DNA from: Candidatus Heimdallarchaeota archaeon
GTDB lineage: Archaea > Asgardarchaeota > Heimdallarchaeia > JABLTI01
NCBI GenBank assembly: GCA_030614005.1
Contig: JAUWKS010000031.1
Span: 1 to 38,095, forward strand
Length of the DNA stretch: 38,095 bases
Reading direction: 5' to 3'
The notes under the pieces are model-generated. The model was not told the origin of the DNA, searched no databases, and worked only from the letters and a program-made list of their open reading frames with translations. The translations under genes were made by a program, and so were the position numbers. This document shows positions 1 through 9,658 of the stretch, one piece after another. How positions within the stretch are numbered: the first letter of the stretch is position 1; every line of letters starts with the position of its first letter.

Positions 1-2
1 GA

Positions 3-677
3 GCAGCAAACAATACTCTTCCTAAAGAAGATCTGAGTATTAATTTAATCCCTAATGGAACTGCAGGAATGGATTGGACCTTAAAAGAAGTGCTTAGTGG
101 TTTAACAATGAGTTTTTCATCATTCGCGGGTAAAGTAGTATTGCTTGAATTTTTCGAAACTACGTGCCCCCCTTGTTTAACGTTTTTAAAAGAGTTAAGA
201 GAAGTAAGAACCCAGTTTTCTTCGAGCGAATTAATTATGATTAGTGTTGATACTAATCCGGTTGAGAGTGAAGCTGAAATACAAGTATATGCTGAAGAAC
301 AGGATATAGATTGGTACATTTTTAGTGATACAGCTGGAATTCAAATTTTCTATGAGATAGCACAAATTCCCACATTTTACATTTTTAATAGTGACCAAAA
401 AGTCGTTTATTCAAATGATTTTCCAACAGATGCTGAAATTATAATAAGTGAAATAAACGTACTTTTAGACAGTCCACAAACGTCTACAAATCCTAATGGT
501 GAGCCAATTCCAGATTTTTGGGCTAGAAATTGGTATTGGTTTGTTATAGGTGGAGTTCTTCTCATTATTAGCGTGGGCATATCTGTGCAGAGGATAAGAA
601 TAGTAAATCATAATAAAAAAGTGCGCCAACAAAAAGCAGAAGAAAAACAGCGAAAATACAATAAGAGATATCATTAA
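3..677 (+). CDS. Thioredoxin-like (TlpA/ResA-type) protein with C-terminal membrane anchor, 5' partial
   Basis: Probable extracytoplasmic thiol-disulfide oxidoreductase. The first ATG is at 69, but the frame stays open to the window edge and the upstream codons read as protein, so the true start and any signal peptide lie outside. A TlpA-like entry segment (DWTLKEVLSG, then SFAGKVVLLEFFETTCPPC) carries the CxxC active site. The cis-proline loop follows as QIPTFYIFN. After the thioredoxin fold comes one hydrophobic segment (WYWFVIGGVLLIISVGISV) and a basic Lys/Arg/Gln-rich tail. Inferred topology: redox domain outside, tail in the cytosol. Members of this family reduce or oxidise cysteines of secreted proteins or help cytochrome maturation; nothing nearby names a substrate. 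A strong hairpin follows the stop. Confidence 0.85.
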   Translation, partial: AANNTLPKEDLSINLIPNGTAGMDWTLKEVLSGLTMSFSSFAGKVVLLEFFETTCPPCLTFLKELREVRTQFSSSELIMISVDTNPVESEAEIQVYAEEQDIDWYIFSDTAGIQIFYEIAQIPTFYIFNSDQKVVYSNDFPTDAEIIISEINVLLDSPQTSTNPNGEPIPDFWARNWYWFVIGGVLLIISVGISVQRIRIVNHNKKVRQQKAEEKQRKYNKRYH

Positions 678-696
678 GATTTAAGCAATTAGCAAA

Positions 697-750
697 TAAT
701 TCAACACATTAAATTTACTATCTATGTGTTGAATTTATCAATTTATTTTT
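697..750 (+). terminator. Hairpin plus T-rich tract after the thioredoxin-like gene
   Basis: A perfect 12-bp inverted repeat, AATTCAACACAT at 698-709 and ATGTGTTGAATT at 724-735, has a 14-nt loop and is followed by TTTATTTTT at 742-750. It lies 20 nt past the stop at 677 and upstream of the next promoter region, so it probably ends the first transcript. Confidence 0.6.
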
Positions 751-836
751 AAGATTATGAAAATTCTACTATAATTATTGTTGACCAATAATTTTAAGAG
801 AGTTCTTAAAGAGTAGATTATACTTAGGTGAAAATG

Positions 837-1421
837 ATGAAAGAAGAATTAATTGCATTGCTCAAAGAATTGGAAGAAAAGGATTTGGTAGAACGAGCTA
901 AAGGTCTTCCGGTAAGTGTTCGAATGAGAAACATAACTCCTGATGTTGGGCTATTTTTGAATATCATGGTAAAGACTTCAAAAGCAGTGAATTTGCTCGA
1001 GATAGGAACATCTACTGGGTATTCTACAATTTGGCTTGCTCTTGCAGCGAAAGAAAATAACGGAAAAATAACTACTTTGGAATATGACCCTCGAAAGGTA
1101 AAAATGGCAACGGAACATATTAGGAGAGCCAACTTGGAAGATATTGTTACAATTATTGAAGGTGATGCAAAAGCGACGATTAAAAGCTTAGATCAAGAAT
1201 TTGATTTTATTTTTATTGATGCAGAAAAAGAGGATTATATTGAATATTTTGATCTTGTATTTCCTAAACTAAAAGTTGGTGGTATTATAATCGCTGACAA
1301 TGTTATATCTCATTCTGATTCACTGAAAGAATACGTAGACTATGTGAGAGCAAATCCAAATACCCAAAGTGTACTTATTCCTGTAGGTCGAGGTGAAGAA
1401 TTAACATTAAAAATACGTTGA
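837..1421 (+). CDS. SAM-dependent O-methyltransferase, family 3 (CCoAOMT/COMT-like)
   Basis: Small class I methyltransferase of the O-methyltransferase_3 family. Motif I is LLEIGTSTGYST (SAM glycine loop). It is followed by the acidic strand end TLEYDP, the metal/substrate region FDFIFIDAEKEDY and the post-motif IIADNV. The length of about 195 residues is normal for stand-alone bacterial and archaeal members, which methylate catechol-like hydroxyls in a divalent-metal-dependent way. The substrate here is unknown. A GTG at 828 is in frame, but it is part of the ribosome binding site GGTGA (827-831). The ATG at 837 has the 5-nt spacing seen at other genes of this window, so I start there; the ATG at 834 is also possible. 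The gene appears monocistronic, with a TATA-like ACTATAATT near 769. Confidence 0.85.
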   Translation: MKEELIALLKELEEKDLVERAKGLPVSVRMRNITPDVGLFLNIMVKTSKAVNLLEIGTSTGYSTIWLALAAKENNGKITTLEYDPRKVKMATEHIRRANLEDIVTIIEGDAKATIKSLDQEFDFIFIDAEKEDYIEYFDLVFPKLKVGGIIIADNVISHSDSLKEYVDYVRANPNTQSVLIPVGRGEELTLKIR

Positions 1422-1527
1422 ATAACTGGTGTTACGATTAAATATTGCGAGGAAACCAAAATTTTATTATCTCTACTTCTGTGTAAGCGTAGTAGATATA
1501 TGAAATTAGACAGATAGATAGGAGCAA

Positions 1528-3546
1528 TTGTTCTTGCAGCGAAAAAAAGTACTTTTAGTTAGTGGCATCATTACAGTTTTACTATTTGTAATCCAGATTG
1601 GTTTAGTTGCTGGTATTACTTTAATGGTTGACCCGAGCAATGATGTTCAATATTATGAAGATGCGGTGTACAAGAAAAAGGGGAATTTTCACGAAGAAAT
1701 TGATATTATTGGTATCACCTTTGTTGGTCTGAAAATTAATCTTCACTTAGAGGACACACCTGTTATTAATGATGGAAAACATTTCTATCAAGTGGAAATC
1801 TATTGGAATTCCGGAACGTATGCCAATAGTACTGTGATAAAAGTTGGCGGTGTTTTAGGTCAAGATTATGAGGACACTATTACCACTAATTTAGTGAATG
1901 GAACCGGACACAGTATTGAATCATATCCGCTTTCTTACCCATTAGTATCTGAGAATTCTACTATCGTGTCTTCTAATAAGCTAACTTGGGAATTATACAT
2001 AAATGATATTTCAAATGTTGCAAAACCAGCAATAGTGAATGCAACATCTTATTACAAATCAGTTACCGATGATGGAACAAATGAATACAAGGATTTTGCT
2101 TCTAGTGAAGATGCTCCTCCGATATTCAGCACAGCAAATCTCTTACCACTTATAGGGACACTTTTAGTCTGTGGATTTGCCGGCTATACTCTAGGATCAA
2201 TTACTGTATATTATTTAACTACAAATATCAAAGCAAAAGAAAAGAATGCACTATTCATGGGTGCAACAACATTTTTACTTGCAATTGTAGTCAATTGGCT
2301 TTTCTGGGTAACCCCCTGGCAGATTCTCTGGAATGCCATTATTTACCTACTAGCTACCGTTTTTGGCTTTATTTGGGCAAATAGAGGGATAATGAAGATT
2401 AAATTTCAATCACCATTACCCGACGGATTACCAATTGAATCTGACGAAAAGAAGAATGCAGTAATTATTCTTGCGAAAGGTGAATCTGAAGAATACACTC
2501 CAATACCAATGATTAGAAAATTCAACGCAAAAGTAGAAACAGGCGTACCTCAAAAGGGTAAGTTATTGCAACCATTCGAGTTCTTTAAGGTTAAGAGGAA
2601 ATATGCTAAGATTAGTGGTTCATTAGACGAACTTTCCGCAGAAGAGATACGAGGAAATATTGGTGGAAATCCATACAAGAAAATAATGAAGAAAGTAGTC
2701 AAAAAAATAGAAGGCTCATTCTTAGATGTGGATGAATATCAAGAAGCTTTTGTCAATGATTGGCCTACTCTTAATCAAGCATTATTGCGTACAATATCTA
2801 TTGGTGCTGACAATATAACAATTCTTAATTTATTTATGGCAGATAACTTCGAATATCAATTAGCCATCGATGAAATGAAAAGAATTGATTTCTCACAAAT
2901 AGGTGTAACAATTAAGATAACAGATTTTCTAGCAAAATCAGCAGACATGCAATCATATATTGCTAAGAAAGTAACAGAAGCTGTTCCTGAACACTTAGCT
3001 AAAGATAAAGTAGGAATTATTCTTGTTGCTGATGGACAACCAACACAATGGGATAAAACGTATCCTTTAACTGAAGAAGAAAACAATTTCGTAACTGGCA
3101 TTAAAGGAAAATTGCAAAAAGCCGGTTTCAGGGAAAGATTAATCCTAAGTGCTTGGATAGAAGAACGAGATCCGACTATCATTGATGCATTCAACGACCT
3201 CAAAGAATCAAAATGTATAACCATCGTTACCGTAGCAACAACAACTCCAGTTGATTGTATAGACTCATTGGTAGAAGTTGCAATGGCCCTAGAAAAACCA
3301 GCAAAAGATGCAGATATTGATCTTATCTCAGTAGGTGCATGGAATGATGATGAAGAAGTAATTAATGCCTATCTCGGTTTAATAACTGAAGCAAAAGAAA
3401 TGCCTCTAGAAGAATTAGGTCAAGATGCTTCAATTGTCCTCCAAGCCACAACCACTGGAGCAAAACTATCTAATGCACAAGAGGAAGTAGAAAAAGTTCC
3501 TGCTAAGGAAGATTCTGAGTCAGAAAAATCTGAAGAAGAACAATAA
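1528..3546 (+). CDS. Membrane protein with cytosolic ferrochelatase-like (class II chelatase fold) domain lacking the catalytic His
   Basis: Start is TTG after AGGAG (1520-1524); a second TTG at 1534 is possible. Residues 8-33 form a signal anchor. Residues about 35-200 are a Thr/Asn-rich extracytoplasmic domain with several N-x-T/S sequons. Three TM helices follow (about 203-230, 242-262, 266-286), then a cytosolic domain. From about 310 the order of motifs tracks ferrochelatase: AVIILAKGE (family: LLLNLGTP), IGGNPYKKI (GGSPL..), IGADNITILNLFM (G...I..LPLYP), GIILVADGQPTQWDKTYPL (family HGLP....YP) and ATTTPVDCIDSLVEV (GFVSDHLETLYEI). The catalytic His position is Asp502, and the Glu of ETL appears as Asp579. 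The C-terminus is acidic. I infer a chelatase-fold protein that has lost or changed its chemistry. The similarity is read by eye and needs a profile search. Confidence 0.6.
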   Translation: MFLQRKKVLLVSGIITVLLFVIQIGLVAGITLMVDPSNDVQYYEDAVYKKKGNFHEEIDIIGITFVGLKINLHLEDTPVINDGKHFYQVEIYWNSGTYANSTVIKVGGVLGQDYEDTITTNLVNGTGHSIESYPLSYPLVSENSTIVSSNKLTWELYINDISNVAKPAIVNATSYYKSVTDDGTNEYKDFASSEDAPPIFSTANLLPLIGTLLVCGFAGYTLGSITVYYLTTNIKAKEKNALFMGATTFLLAIVVNWLFWVTPWQILWNAIIYLLATVFGFIWANRGIMKIKFQSPLPDGLPIESDEKKNAVIILAKGESEEYTPIPMIRKFNAKVETGVPQKGKLLQPFEFFKVKRKYAKISGSLDELSAEEIRGNIGGNPYKKIMKKVVKKIEGSFLDVDEYQEAFVNDWPTLNQALLRTISIGADNITILNLFMADNFEYQLAIDEMKRIDFSQIGVTIKITDFLAKSADMQSYIAKKVTEAVPEHLAKDKVGIILVADGQPTQWDKTYPLTEEENNFVTGIKGKLQKAGFRERLILSAWIEERDPTIIDAFNDLKESKCITIVTVATTTPVDCIDSLVEVAMALEKPAKDADIDLISVGAWNDDEEVINAYLGLITEAKEMPLEELGQDASIVLQATTTGAKLSNAQEEVEKVPAKEDSESEKSEEEQ

Positions 3547-3558
3547 AACAAATAAGAT

Positions 3559-3605
3559 ATGAGCTGCCTTTCAAGGTAACTCATCTCTATCGTTTCTTTT
3601 TTTTT
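3559..3605 (+). terminator. Hairpin with long T-tract
   Basis: The arms ATGAGCTGCCTT (3559-3570) and AAGGTAACTCAT (3573-3584) pair with one mismatch and one G-T wobble. TTTCTTTTTTTTT follows at 3593-3605. It sits just after the stop of the chelatase-like gene. Confidence 0.7.
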
Positions 3606-3713
3606 AATTTAACTAACGAGTTTTTCGAGAATACTTAATTACTCAAAAGTGAGACTATTTCGACTATCAAAAGGAATGTTTCATTTGAAATAATCAATTT
3701 GTGATGAGTAACT

Positions 3714-4670
3714 ATGAAGGATAAAGCCGTAATTGATGGACACACAGATGTTTTGCTTGCACTGATTCAACAAAGAAGAAAATTCTCAGAAGAATCCAAT
3801 AAGGGCCATGTTGATTTTCCTCGTATGAAAAAAGGCAATGTTGTTGCCGCTTTTTTCGCAATTTGGCCAGGCATTAATCAATATTATATGCAAAAAGGCA
3901 CTCGCCAACTTTTGGAATTAGTTGAAGAACCAAAGAACAATGCTATGTTTATCAAAAAACCTGACGATTTAGAAAAAGCGAATAAAGAAGGAAAAGTTGG
4001 TGTTATTTTTCACATCGAGGGTATTGGTGGTTTTGATACCGAATTTCATTTATTGAACATTCTTTATAGATTGGGATTGCGCTCGTTCGGAATCACTTGG
4101 TCCGATGTGAATATTTTCGGTTCGGGGTCTTCTTTTGACCCTAGCACTCCAGAGGATACTCGAGGTATTGCCGGTGAGGGACGTGAATTAATTCTAGAAG
4201 CAAATAAGCTAGGTGTTATTGTGGATGTTTCTCATCTTTCCGATAAAAGTTTCTGGGATGTCCTTGATATAACAAAGAAACCTATCATTGCTTCCCACTC
4301 AAGCTGCAGAGCAATTAGCCCTCTCTCTAGAAATCTAACTGATGAAATGATACACGCTTTAGCTGATAATGGTGGTGTTATGGGCATCAATTTTGGAAAT
4401 ATGTTTCTAAGAGAGGATTGTGGGCGTGGAGATGATACTCCATATACAAAAATCATTGATCACGTTGATCATGTTAAAAATCTTGTTGGTTCAGATCACG
4501 TAGCGTTTGGTAGTGATTTTGATGGTACCGGAGTTCCTGCAGAAGTAAAGGATGTCACGGGTTTCAATAAATTAGTTGCAGAGATGGAAGAACGAGGGTA
4601 TTCTAACGAAGATATCAACAAAATCTGCCATGGGAATTTTATTCGAATATTCAAAAAAGTTTGGAGATGA
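3714..4670 (+). CDS. Membrane dipeptidase-like zinc peptidase, family M19
   Basis: Renal-dipeptidase-type amidohydrolase-fold enzyme that hydrolyses dipeptides, in some members D-containing or dehydro-dipeptides. The metal ligands of the family can be placed: His10 and Asp12 (DGHTDVLLAL), Glu102 (VIFHIEGIGGF), His174 (VIVDVSHLSD), His195 (PIIASHSSCRAISP), and an aspartate in VAFGSDFDGTG. The spacing between the two late histidines (21 residues) matches the family. At 318 residues it has the normal prokaryotic length. No signal peptide is seen, so it is probably cytosolic. The ATG at 3714 has only a weak purine-rich site upstream (GTGATGAG). It is transcribed alone and ends in a small hairpin that overlaps the stop codon and faces the convergent kinase gene. 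Confidence 0.92.
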   Translation: MKDKAVIDGHTDVLLALIQQRRKFSEESNKGHVDFPRMKKGNVVAAFFAIWPGINQYYMQKGTRQLLELVEEPKNNAMFIKKPDDLEKANKEGKVGVIFHIEGIGGFDTEFHLLNILYRLGLRSFGITWSDVNIFGSGSSFDPSTPEDTRGIAGEGRELILEANKLGVIVDVSHLSDKSFWDVLDITKKPIIASHSSCRAISPLSRNLTDEMIHALADNGGVMGINFGNMFLREDCGRGDDTPYTKIIDHVDHVKNLVGSDHVAFGSDFDGTGVPAEVKDVTGFNKLVAEMEERGYSNEDINKICHGNFIRIFKKVWR

Positions 4671-4681
4671 TTCTCCTTTTT
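4663..4681. terminator. Short hairpin terminator between convergent genes
   Basis: GGAGA (4663-4667), loop TGAT, TCTCC (4672-4676), then TTTTT. The hairpin contains the stop codon of the M19 gene. On the other strand it is followed by AAACTTTTTT, so it could serve both the dipeptidase and the kinase gene. Confidence 0.5.
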
Positions 4682-4684
4682 CAT

Positions 4685-7600
4685 TTATATATTGGAGAAA
4701 TGAATTGTTATTTCTGTTCCTTTTCCTTCTTCACTTTCCAATGTAATATGACCATTGTGTGCTTGGATAATTTTTACTACAATTAACAATCCAAAAGATG
4801 AATAACGTTTTGTACTCCAAGACTCTATAATTTCCTTCTTCTTCTCATTTGAAATTCCTTTTCCATCATCTTTGATAATTATCCGTAACTCATCTCTATC
4901 CTTTTCGAATTTAATTTCAAGCTTTGAAGCTTCTGCATGTTTAACTATATTCATCATTAGATTTTCAAAAACTTGTCCTAGTTTCATCGGATCTCCGATT
5001 ATCGTAGGTAGTTTGTCAATTTTAATTTCAAGCTCAGGTTTTAATGAACAAACCCTTGTTTTTATATTTTCAACTAAATCATTTAGATTTACTTTTACTT
5101 TTTCCCCAAGAAATTCACCTTTTTTAGCTAGAAGTAATAAATCTTCGATAAAATCAGACATATCTTCAATACTTTCAGTAATTTTATGGCTATATTCTGT
5201 TTCAGACATTGAATTATATAAAGAAATAATTTGCATTTTTCCCCTAAGGTCATGTGCAATCGTTGAAGCGAACGATTCCAATTCATCTCTCTGTTTTTGT
5301 AATTCAATTTGTTGATTTTGTAGTTTCATTTCTACAGCTATTCTTTCAGTAATATCTGTTATTACCGCATATGTTCCTAGGAATTTCCCATCTGCATCCA
5401 AAATTGCTTTCGGAGAAACAATTGTCGGTATTAGTTTTCCATCTTTTCTTTTCCAATTGACTTCATATGGTCGATAAACACCCTTTTTCCTTTCATTGTT
5501 TTCCATTAAATATAATTCTTGACTTGCTTCATCTAAAAACTCAAATGCTTTTTTACCTACCATCTCTTCTTGGCTATAACCAAGCATTTCACTATATTTA
5601 ACATTGACATAGGTAATAAGACCATTTTCATCATCCATTCCAAAACCGTCATTCATTGATTCTACAAGATCTCTGAACCGCTCTTCACTTTCTTGAAGTT
5701 CTTCTTCTGTAAACTTTCGAAGCAATGCAACAGATGTTTGACTACAAAAAGCTTCAATAAGTTCTATGTTTTCTATTTGCTTTCCTTTTTTCATTACAAC
5801 GAGGACTGTTTCGGATACTTTTCCATCTTCACTAAAATCAAAAGAATACATATCACCTAGATTCAGCAATTTCCATAGAATTGTGCTTTGCTTTTTGCTT
5901 ATCGAGTTATTCGTAAGTTCATCAAGAGTGCAAGGGAGTTTTTTCATTTTTCCTATACTTTCCGCATTTAGATAACTCTTAGCTACTTTTACGGATATTT
6001 TATCTTGATTTTGCCCCAAAATATTAACAAGACCGTTTAAGTATCGGTTTATTCCTATTATTGCAGAAGCAGAAAATGTGTCACTTTCTTCATTATAAGA
6101 AGAGAAAATTACTATAGAATCTCCTGCGAGTTCATTTATTTTTTCAGCGATGAAATGATAAATATCCTTATCAGATGATAATCCAACAAATTCCATAGCG
6201 GAGTTTGAAATAAATCTCAAAGTGTTAATGTGTCTTGTTCTAATTTCTTCGACAATTTTCTTTTGAGTAATATCTCTGAAGATGATTTGTATTAGTTGTT
6301 TATCCCCAATTTCAATATAGTTTGCAGTAATTTCTACAGTGAATACTTTGTCTAACTGATTTCTTAAATCCATCTCAAATTTGGTAAATTTATTGTTTTG
6401 TAAATTCTTTATTTGCTCAAGAAATCTCTTTACATTTTGCTGAGGTAAAATATCAGTAATTTTTTTCTCTCGTAGAATATCTTCTTTAAATCCTAAAAAT
6501 TCCTCTGCTTTTTGGTTATTATCTATTATATCCAATTCAGGACTAAAAATAACAATTCCATCATTCGAATCACTAAATAAAATGCGATATTTTTCTTCAC
6601 TGTCATGCAAATCTTTCTCAGCTTTTCTTCTCAACAAAGCAACAGCGGTTTGATTTGCAAATGCTGAAAGTAATTCTCTATTTGGTAGATCTTTATTTTC
6701 TTTTACAGTAGGTGATATAAGAACTGAACCAAATAGTTTGCCTTTATGAGTAAAAGATACTGTATATATATCAGTTATTTTATGCAATTTGCGAATTAAT
6801 TTCTCCTGAACTTTAGAGATAAAGCCATTTGAAAGTTTATTCAATGTCATATTGAATTTCCCAATTGGATTAGCCTTAACAAAATCTCGAACATCTTTAG
6901 TAAGCTTCATTTTTATTCCAATTAGATCTATATTAAGAATTTTTTTAATTTCATTTTTTCGAAGTCCTATGAGAGTTTGTGTTGAGAAAATTTCGCTCTC
7001 ACTTTCATACGAAAATGTAATTACTATTGATTCCCCAACAATCTCTCTAATCTTCAATCCAATATATTCATAGATATTTTCATTTAACGGAAGACTTACG
7101 AAATTAACTGCAGTCTGGGAAAGGAACATTAGATCATTTATTCGTTTTTCCTTTTCCTCTTCCAATTCCACTTTTTGAGATACATCTCGGAAAATCACTT
7201 GAATATAATGCTTACCCTCTAGCTCAATTAATCTCGCATTAATTTCAGAAAGAAATTGAAAATTACTTTTTGTTTCTATATAAAGATTGAAGTTAGCATT
7301 ACCGGTTTCAATAATTTTCTTATAATAAACTGAAAAGCTTCGTTCATTCTTTTTGTTAATGAAATCACTGAACATCATAGTTTCCAATTCTTCTTGTGAG
7401 AATCCAAGAATTTCTGAAGATTTTTTGTTTGTGTCAATAATATTTCCTTGGAAATCAAACAATATTATTCCATCATTTAAATTATCTAGTAATCTTCTAG
7501 TGTTTTGTTCATTTTCTCTTAATTGTATTTCCATTTCTTTTTGTTCAGTTATATCACGAATAATCGTTATAACTCTAACAACTTCTCCATCTTCAATAAC

Positions 7601-9616
7601 AGGTATTTTTCTAGTTTCATTCATTACTTTGAAATCACTTACATAAGAAGTATCTTCTGAAATTACAATTTGCTTATTTTCAATTGCTTGTTTATATTCT
7701 TCACTGACACTCTTTGGCAGAAATGGAAAGACATCAAAAATTTTCTTACCAATAATATTGGAGTCAACATCCAAATTTTCAAGCCAATCTCTGAGACTTT
7801 TATTAGTTAGAATAATTCGCAAATCCTTATCTGCAACATGGATAGGTACACCCATTGAGTCTAAGGTTGAGCGATAGTTTTCTTCTGACATTACTAATGC
7901 GTTATTTGTTAACATCTCAGTTGTTCTATCTGTTACAAATATAAATCGATTAACAACATTTTCATCCTCATAAGCATAGTAGATTTTATTCTGAATGTAT
8001 TTCCTTTCACCATTTTGAGTTATAGTCCAGAAAGATGCTTCTTCAACCTGCTTACCTTCATCCCTTACTTTTTTTAATAATAACTCTAACTGAGGTTTTT
8101 CTTCAGGTGCGCATATCTCTAACAAATCAAAATTCATTAATTCTTCCATTGATCGACCATAAATTTCACATGTTTTATTGTTTAGAAATACTATATTATC
8201 CTTTTCAGCAATGATTATTCCTTGATCAACATTTTCTAATAATCTTTTATAGCGCGTTTGAAAAATTTTCAACGATTCTTGGGTTTTTATTTCATTGGTA
8301 ATGTCAATACCTGAGCTGAGGATACCAATTATTCTATTTTGCTGGTCTCTACGAATACCTGTTTTCCATCGAATAATTCTCTCTTCACCTGATTTTTTTA
8401 CAATTGGATTTGTTACTGTAGATATAGATTCGGGTTTTCCATTCATTAAAGCTTTAAATCTGGTATATACAATATTCCTATTTTTCTCAGGAACGAAATT
8501 TTCATACCAATTTTTACCTATGATTTCATCCTCTGAACGACCAAGAATCTCGCATCCTGTTCTATTTATCGTAACAACATTAGCGTTACAGTCTAATGAA
8601 ATAATCAGCGCATCAGCAAGATTGAGATATTTTTGTGTTCGATTTTTTTCTTCCATTAGATTTTGAGTCATTTGATATTGATTGCTAAATAACCGTGCAT
8701 TTTGAATGGAAACAGCAGCAACATTAGCCATGCCAGAAAGTAATTCAATATCAGCTTTAGAATAGGCATCATATCTATAACTTTGAACTTGCAAAACACC
8801 AATTATCTCACCAGCTATTTTCATTGGTACATAAACAGCTGACTTTGTAATTCCATCACTAGATGAAGATTTATCTAATTCCTCATTATCATTACTTCCG
8901 TTAGTGTTCTTATAAAAATCGGATTTGTATACGACTTCCCCTGATTCAATTACTTTTGTTTGTATTTCGCTTTCTCTGTGACCCAAAGGAATCGGTGGGA
9001 ACATCATTATGTCTAATACATTGCCTTCAATGAGTGTATAACCGTGTGAAATTGTTTTGTTTTCTTTGTTATAAAAATCAACAACGAATGTATCTGCGTC
9101 CATAATTGCATAAATATATTGAAATACAGTTTTGTAGATTTTATTTAAATCTCGAGTATCTCCAAGAGTTAATGCTAACTTATTGATTGAAATTTGCTGT
9201 TCAAGCAATCTTTTGCGTGCGAAATCTATTTGTTTTTTCTCGACTAATTTTTCAATTAAATTGACCAATTCTCTGAATTGACTTCTCGTCTCTCCTCCTT
9301 TTTGGAGGTAATAATCTGCACCAAGATTAAGTGCTTGGATGGCTACTTCTTCTCTGCCTTTACCTGTGAAAATTATAAAAGGAGTTTCGTTTCCCAAATC
9401 TCGTAATTTGGCAAGAAAATCTAAACCATTCATTTCTGGCATTTGGTAATCGGAAATTATAATATCAAAAGTTGTTGATTTTAATTTTGCTAGAGCCTTT
9501 TTTGCTGAATTAATTGGATAGATTTGAAATTTCTCGCTAAGTTTCTCTAAATAGAGTTTAGATGCATCTAGAAGTGTTTCTTCATCATCTACCAGCAAGA
9601 TTTCTATAATGTTCAA
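4685..9616 (-). CDS. Giant hybrid sensor histidine kinase: REC-GAF-PAS x6 with two extra GAF-like domains-HisKA-HATPase
   Basis: A cytosolic 1643-residue kinase with no TM segment. In order: a receiver domain 1-125 with DD at 10-11 and phospho-acceptor Asp56 (IIISDYQMPEMNG); GAF 150-310; PAS at about 325-450, 452-570, 578-695 and 705-815; GAF-like 825-1000; PAS 1003-1120; GAF-like 1130-1305; PAS 1307-1430; HisKA with H-box FASTIAHDLRGKM (His1455); and HATPase with N-box ENLMMNIVKHA (Asn1556), G1 box DDGKGIS (1584) and a G2-like SSFGLLIV. The PAS-GAF block 705-1003 is duplicated as 1003-1305. Start is TTG with GAGGT 6 nt upstream and a TATA box at about 9661. No separate response regulator is nearby; output may go through its own receiver domain or a distant partner. 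The signal is unknown. Confidence 0.93.
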   Translation of the reverse strand: MNIIEILLVDDEETLLDASKLYLEKLSEKFQIYPINSAKKALAKLKSTTFDIIISDYQMPEMNGLDFLAKLRDLGNETPFIIFTGKGREEVAIQALNLGADYYLQKGGETRSQFRELVNLIEKLVEKKQIDFARKRLLEQQISINKLALTLGDTRDLNKIYKTVFQYIYAIMDADTFVVDFYNKENKTISHGYTLIEGNVLDIMMFPPIPLGHRESEIQTKVIESGEVVYKSDFYKNTNGSNDNEELDKSSSSDGITKSAVYVPMKIAGEIIGVLQVQSYRYDAYSKADIELLSGMANVAAVSIQNARLFSNQYQMTQNLMEEKNRTQKYLNLADALIISLDCNANVVTINRTGCEILGRSEDEIIGKNWYENFVPEKNRNIVYTRFKALMNGKPESISTVTNPIVKKSGEERIIRWKTGIRRDQQNRIIGILSSGIDITNEIKTQESLKIFQTRYKRLLENVDQGIIIAEKDNIVFLNNKTCEIYGRSMEELMNFDLLEICAPEEKPQLELLLKKVRDEGKQVEEASFWTITQNGERKYIQNKIYYAYEDENVVNRFIFVTDRTTEMLTNNALVMSEENYRSTLDSMGVPIHVADKDLRIILTNKSLRDWLENLDVDSNIIGKKIFDVFPFLPKSVSEEYKQAIENKQIVISEDTSYVSDFKVMNETRKIPVIEDGEVVRVITIIRDITEQKEMEIQLRENEQNTRRLLDNLNDGIILFDFQGNIIDTNKKSSEILGFSQEELETMMFSDFINKKNERSFSVYYKKIIETGNANFNLYIETKSNFQFLSEINARLIELEGKHYIQVIFRDVSQKVELEEEKEKRINDLMFLSQTAVNFVSLPLNENIYEYIGLKIREIVGESIVITFSYESESEIFSTQTLIGLRKNEIKKILNIDLIGIKMKLTKDVRDFVKANPIGKFNMTLNKLSNGFISKVQEKLIRKLHKITDIYTVSFTHKGKLFGSVLISPTVKENKDLPNRELLSAFANQTAVALLRRKAEKDLHDSEEKYRILFSDSNDGIVIFSPELDIIDNNQKAEEFLGFKEDILREKKITDILPQQNVKRFLEQIKNLQNNKFTKFEMDLRNQLDKVFTVEITANYIEIGDKQLIQIIFRDITQKKIVEEIRTRHINTLRFISNSAMEFVGLSSDKDIYHFIAEKINELAGDSIVIFSSYNEESDTFSASAIIGINRYLNGLVNILGQNQDKISVKVAKSYLNAESIGKMKKLPCTLDELTNNSISKKQSTILWKLLNLGDMYSFDFSEDGKVSETVLVVMKKGKQIENIELIEAFCSQTSVALLRKFTEEELQESEERFRDLVESMNDGFGMDDENGLITYVNVKYSEMLGYSQEEMVGKKAFEFLDEASQELYLMENNERKKGVYRPYEVNWKRKDGKLIPTIVSPKAILDADGKFLGTYAVITDITERIAVEMKLQNQQIELQKQRDELESFASTIAHDLRGKMQIISLYNSMSETEYSHKITESIEDMSDFIEDLLLLAKKGEFLGEKVKVNLNDLVENIKTRVCSLKPELEIKIDKLPTIIGDPMKLGQVFENLMMNIVKHAEASKLEIKFEKDRDELRIIIKDDGKGISNEKKKEIIESWSTKRYSSFGLLIVVKIIQAHNGHITLESEEGKGTEITIHFSNI

Positions 9617-9658
9617 TTTATAACCTCTGAGATAGTTAGTTCAAAGATGTTTACAATG

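Noticed and set aside
1474..1498. TCTACT...AGTAGA hairpin before the chelatase-like gene
   Set aside because: Only a 6-bp stem with a long loop and no T-tract; it could be a regulatory leader, but the evidence is too thin.
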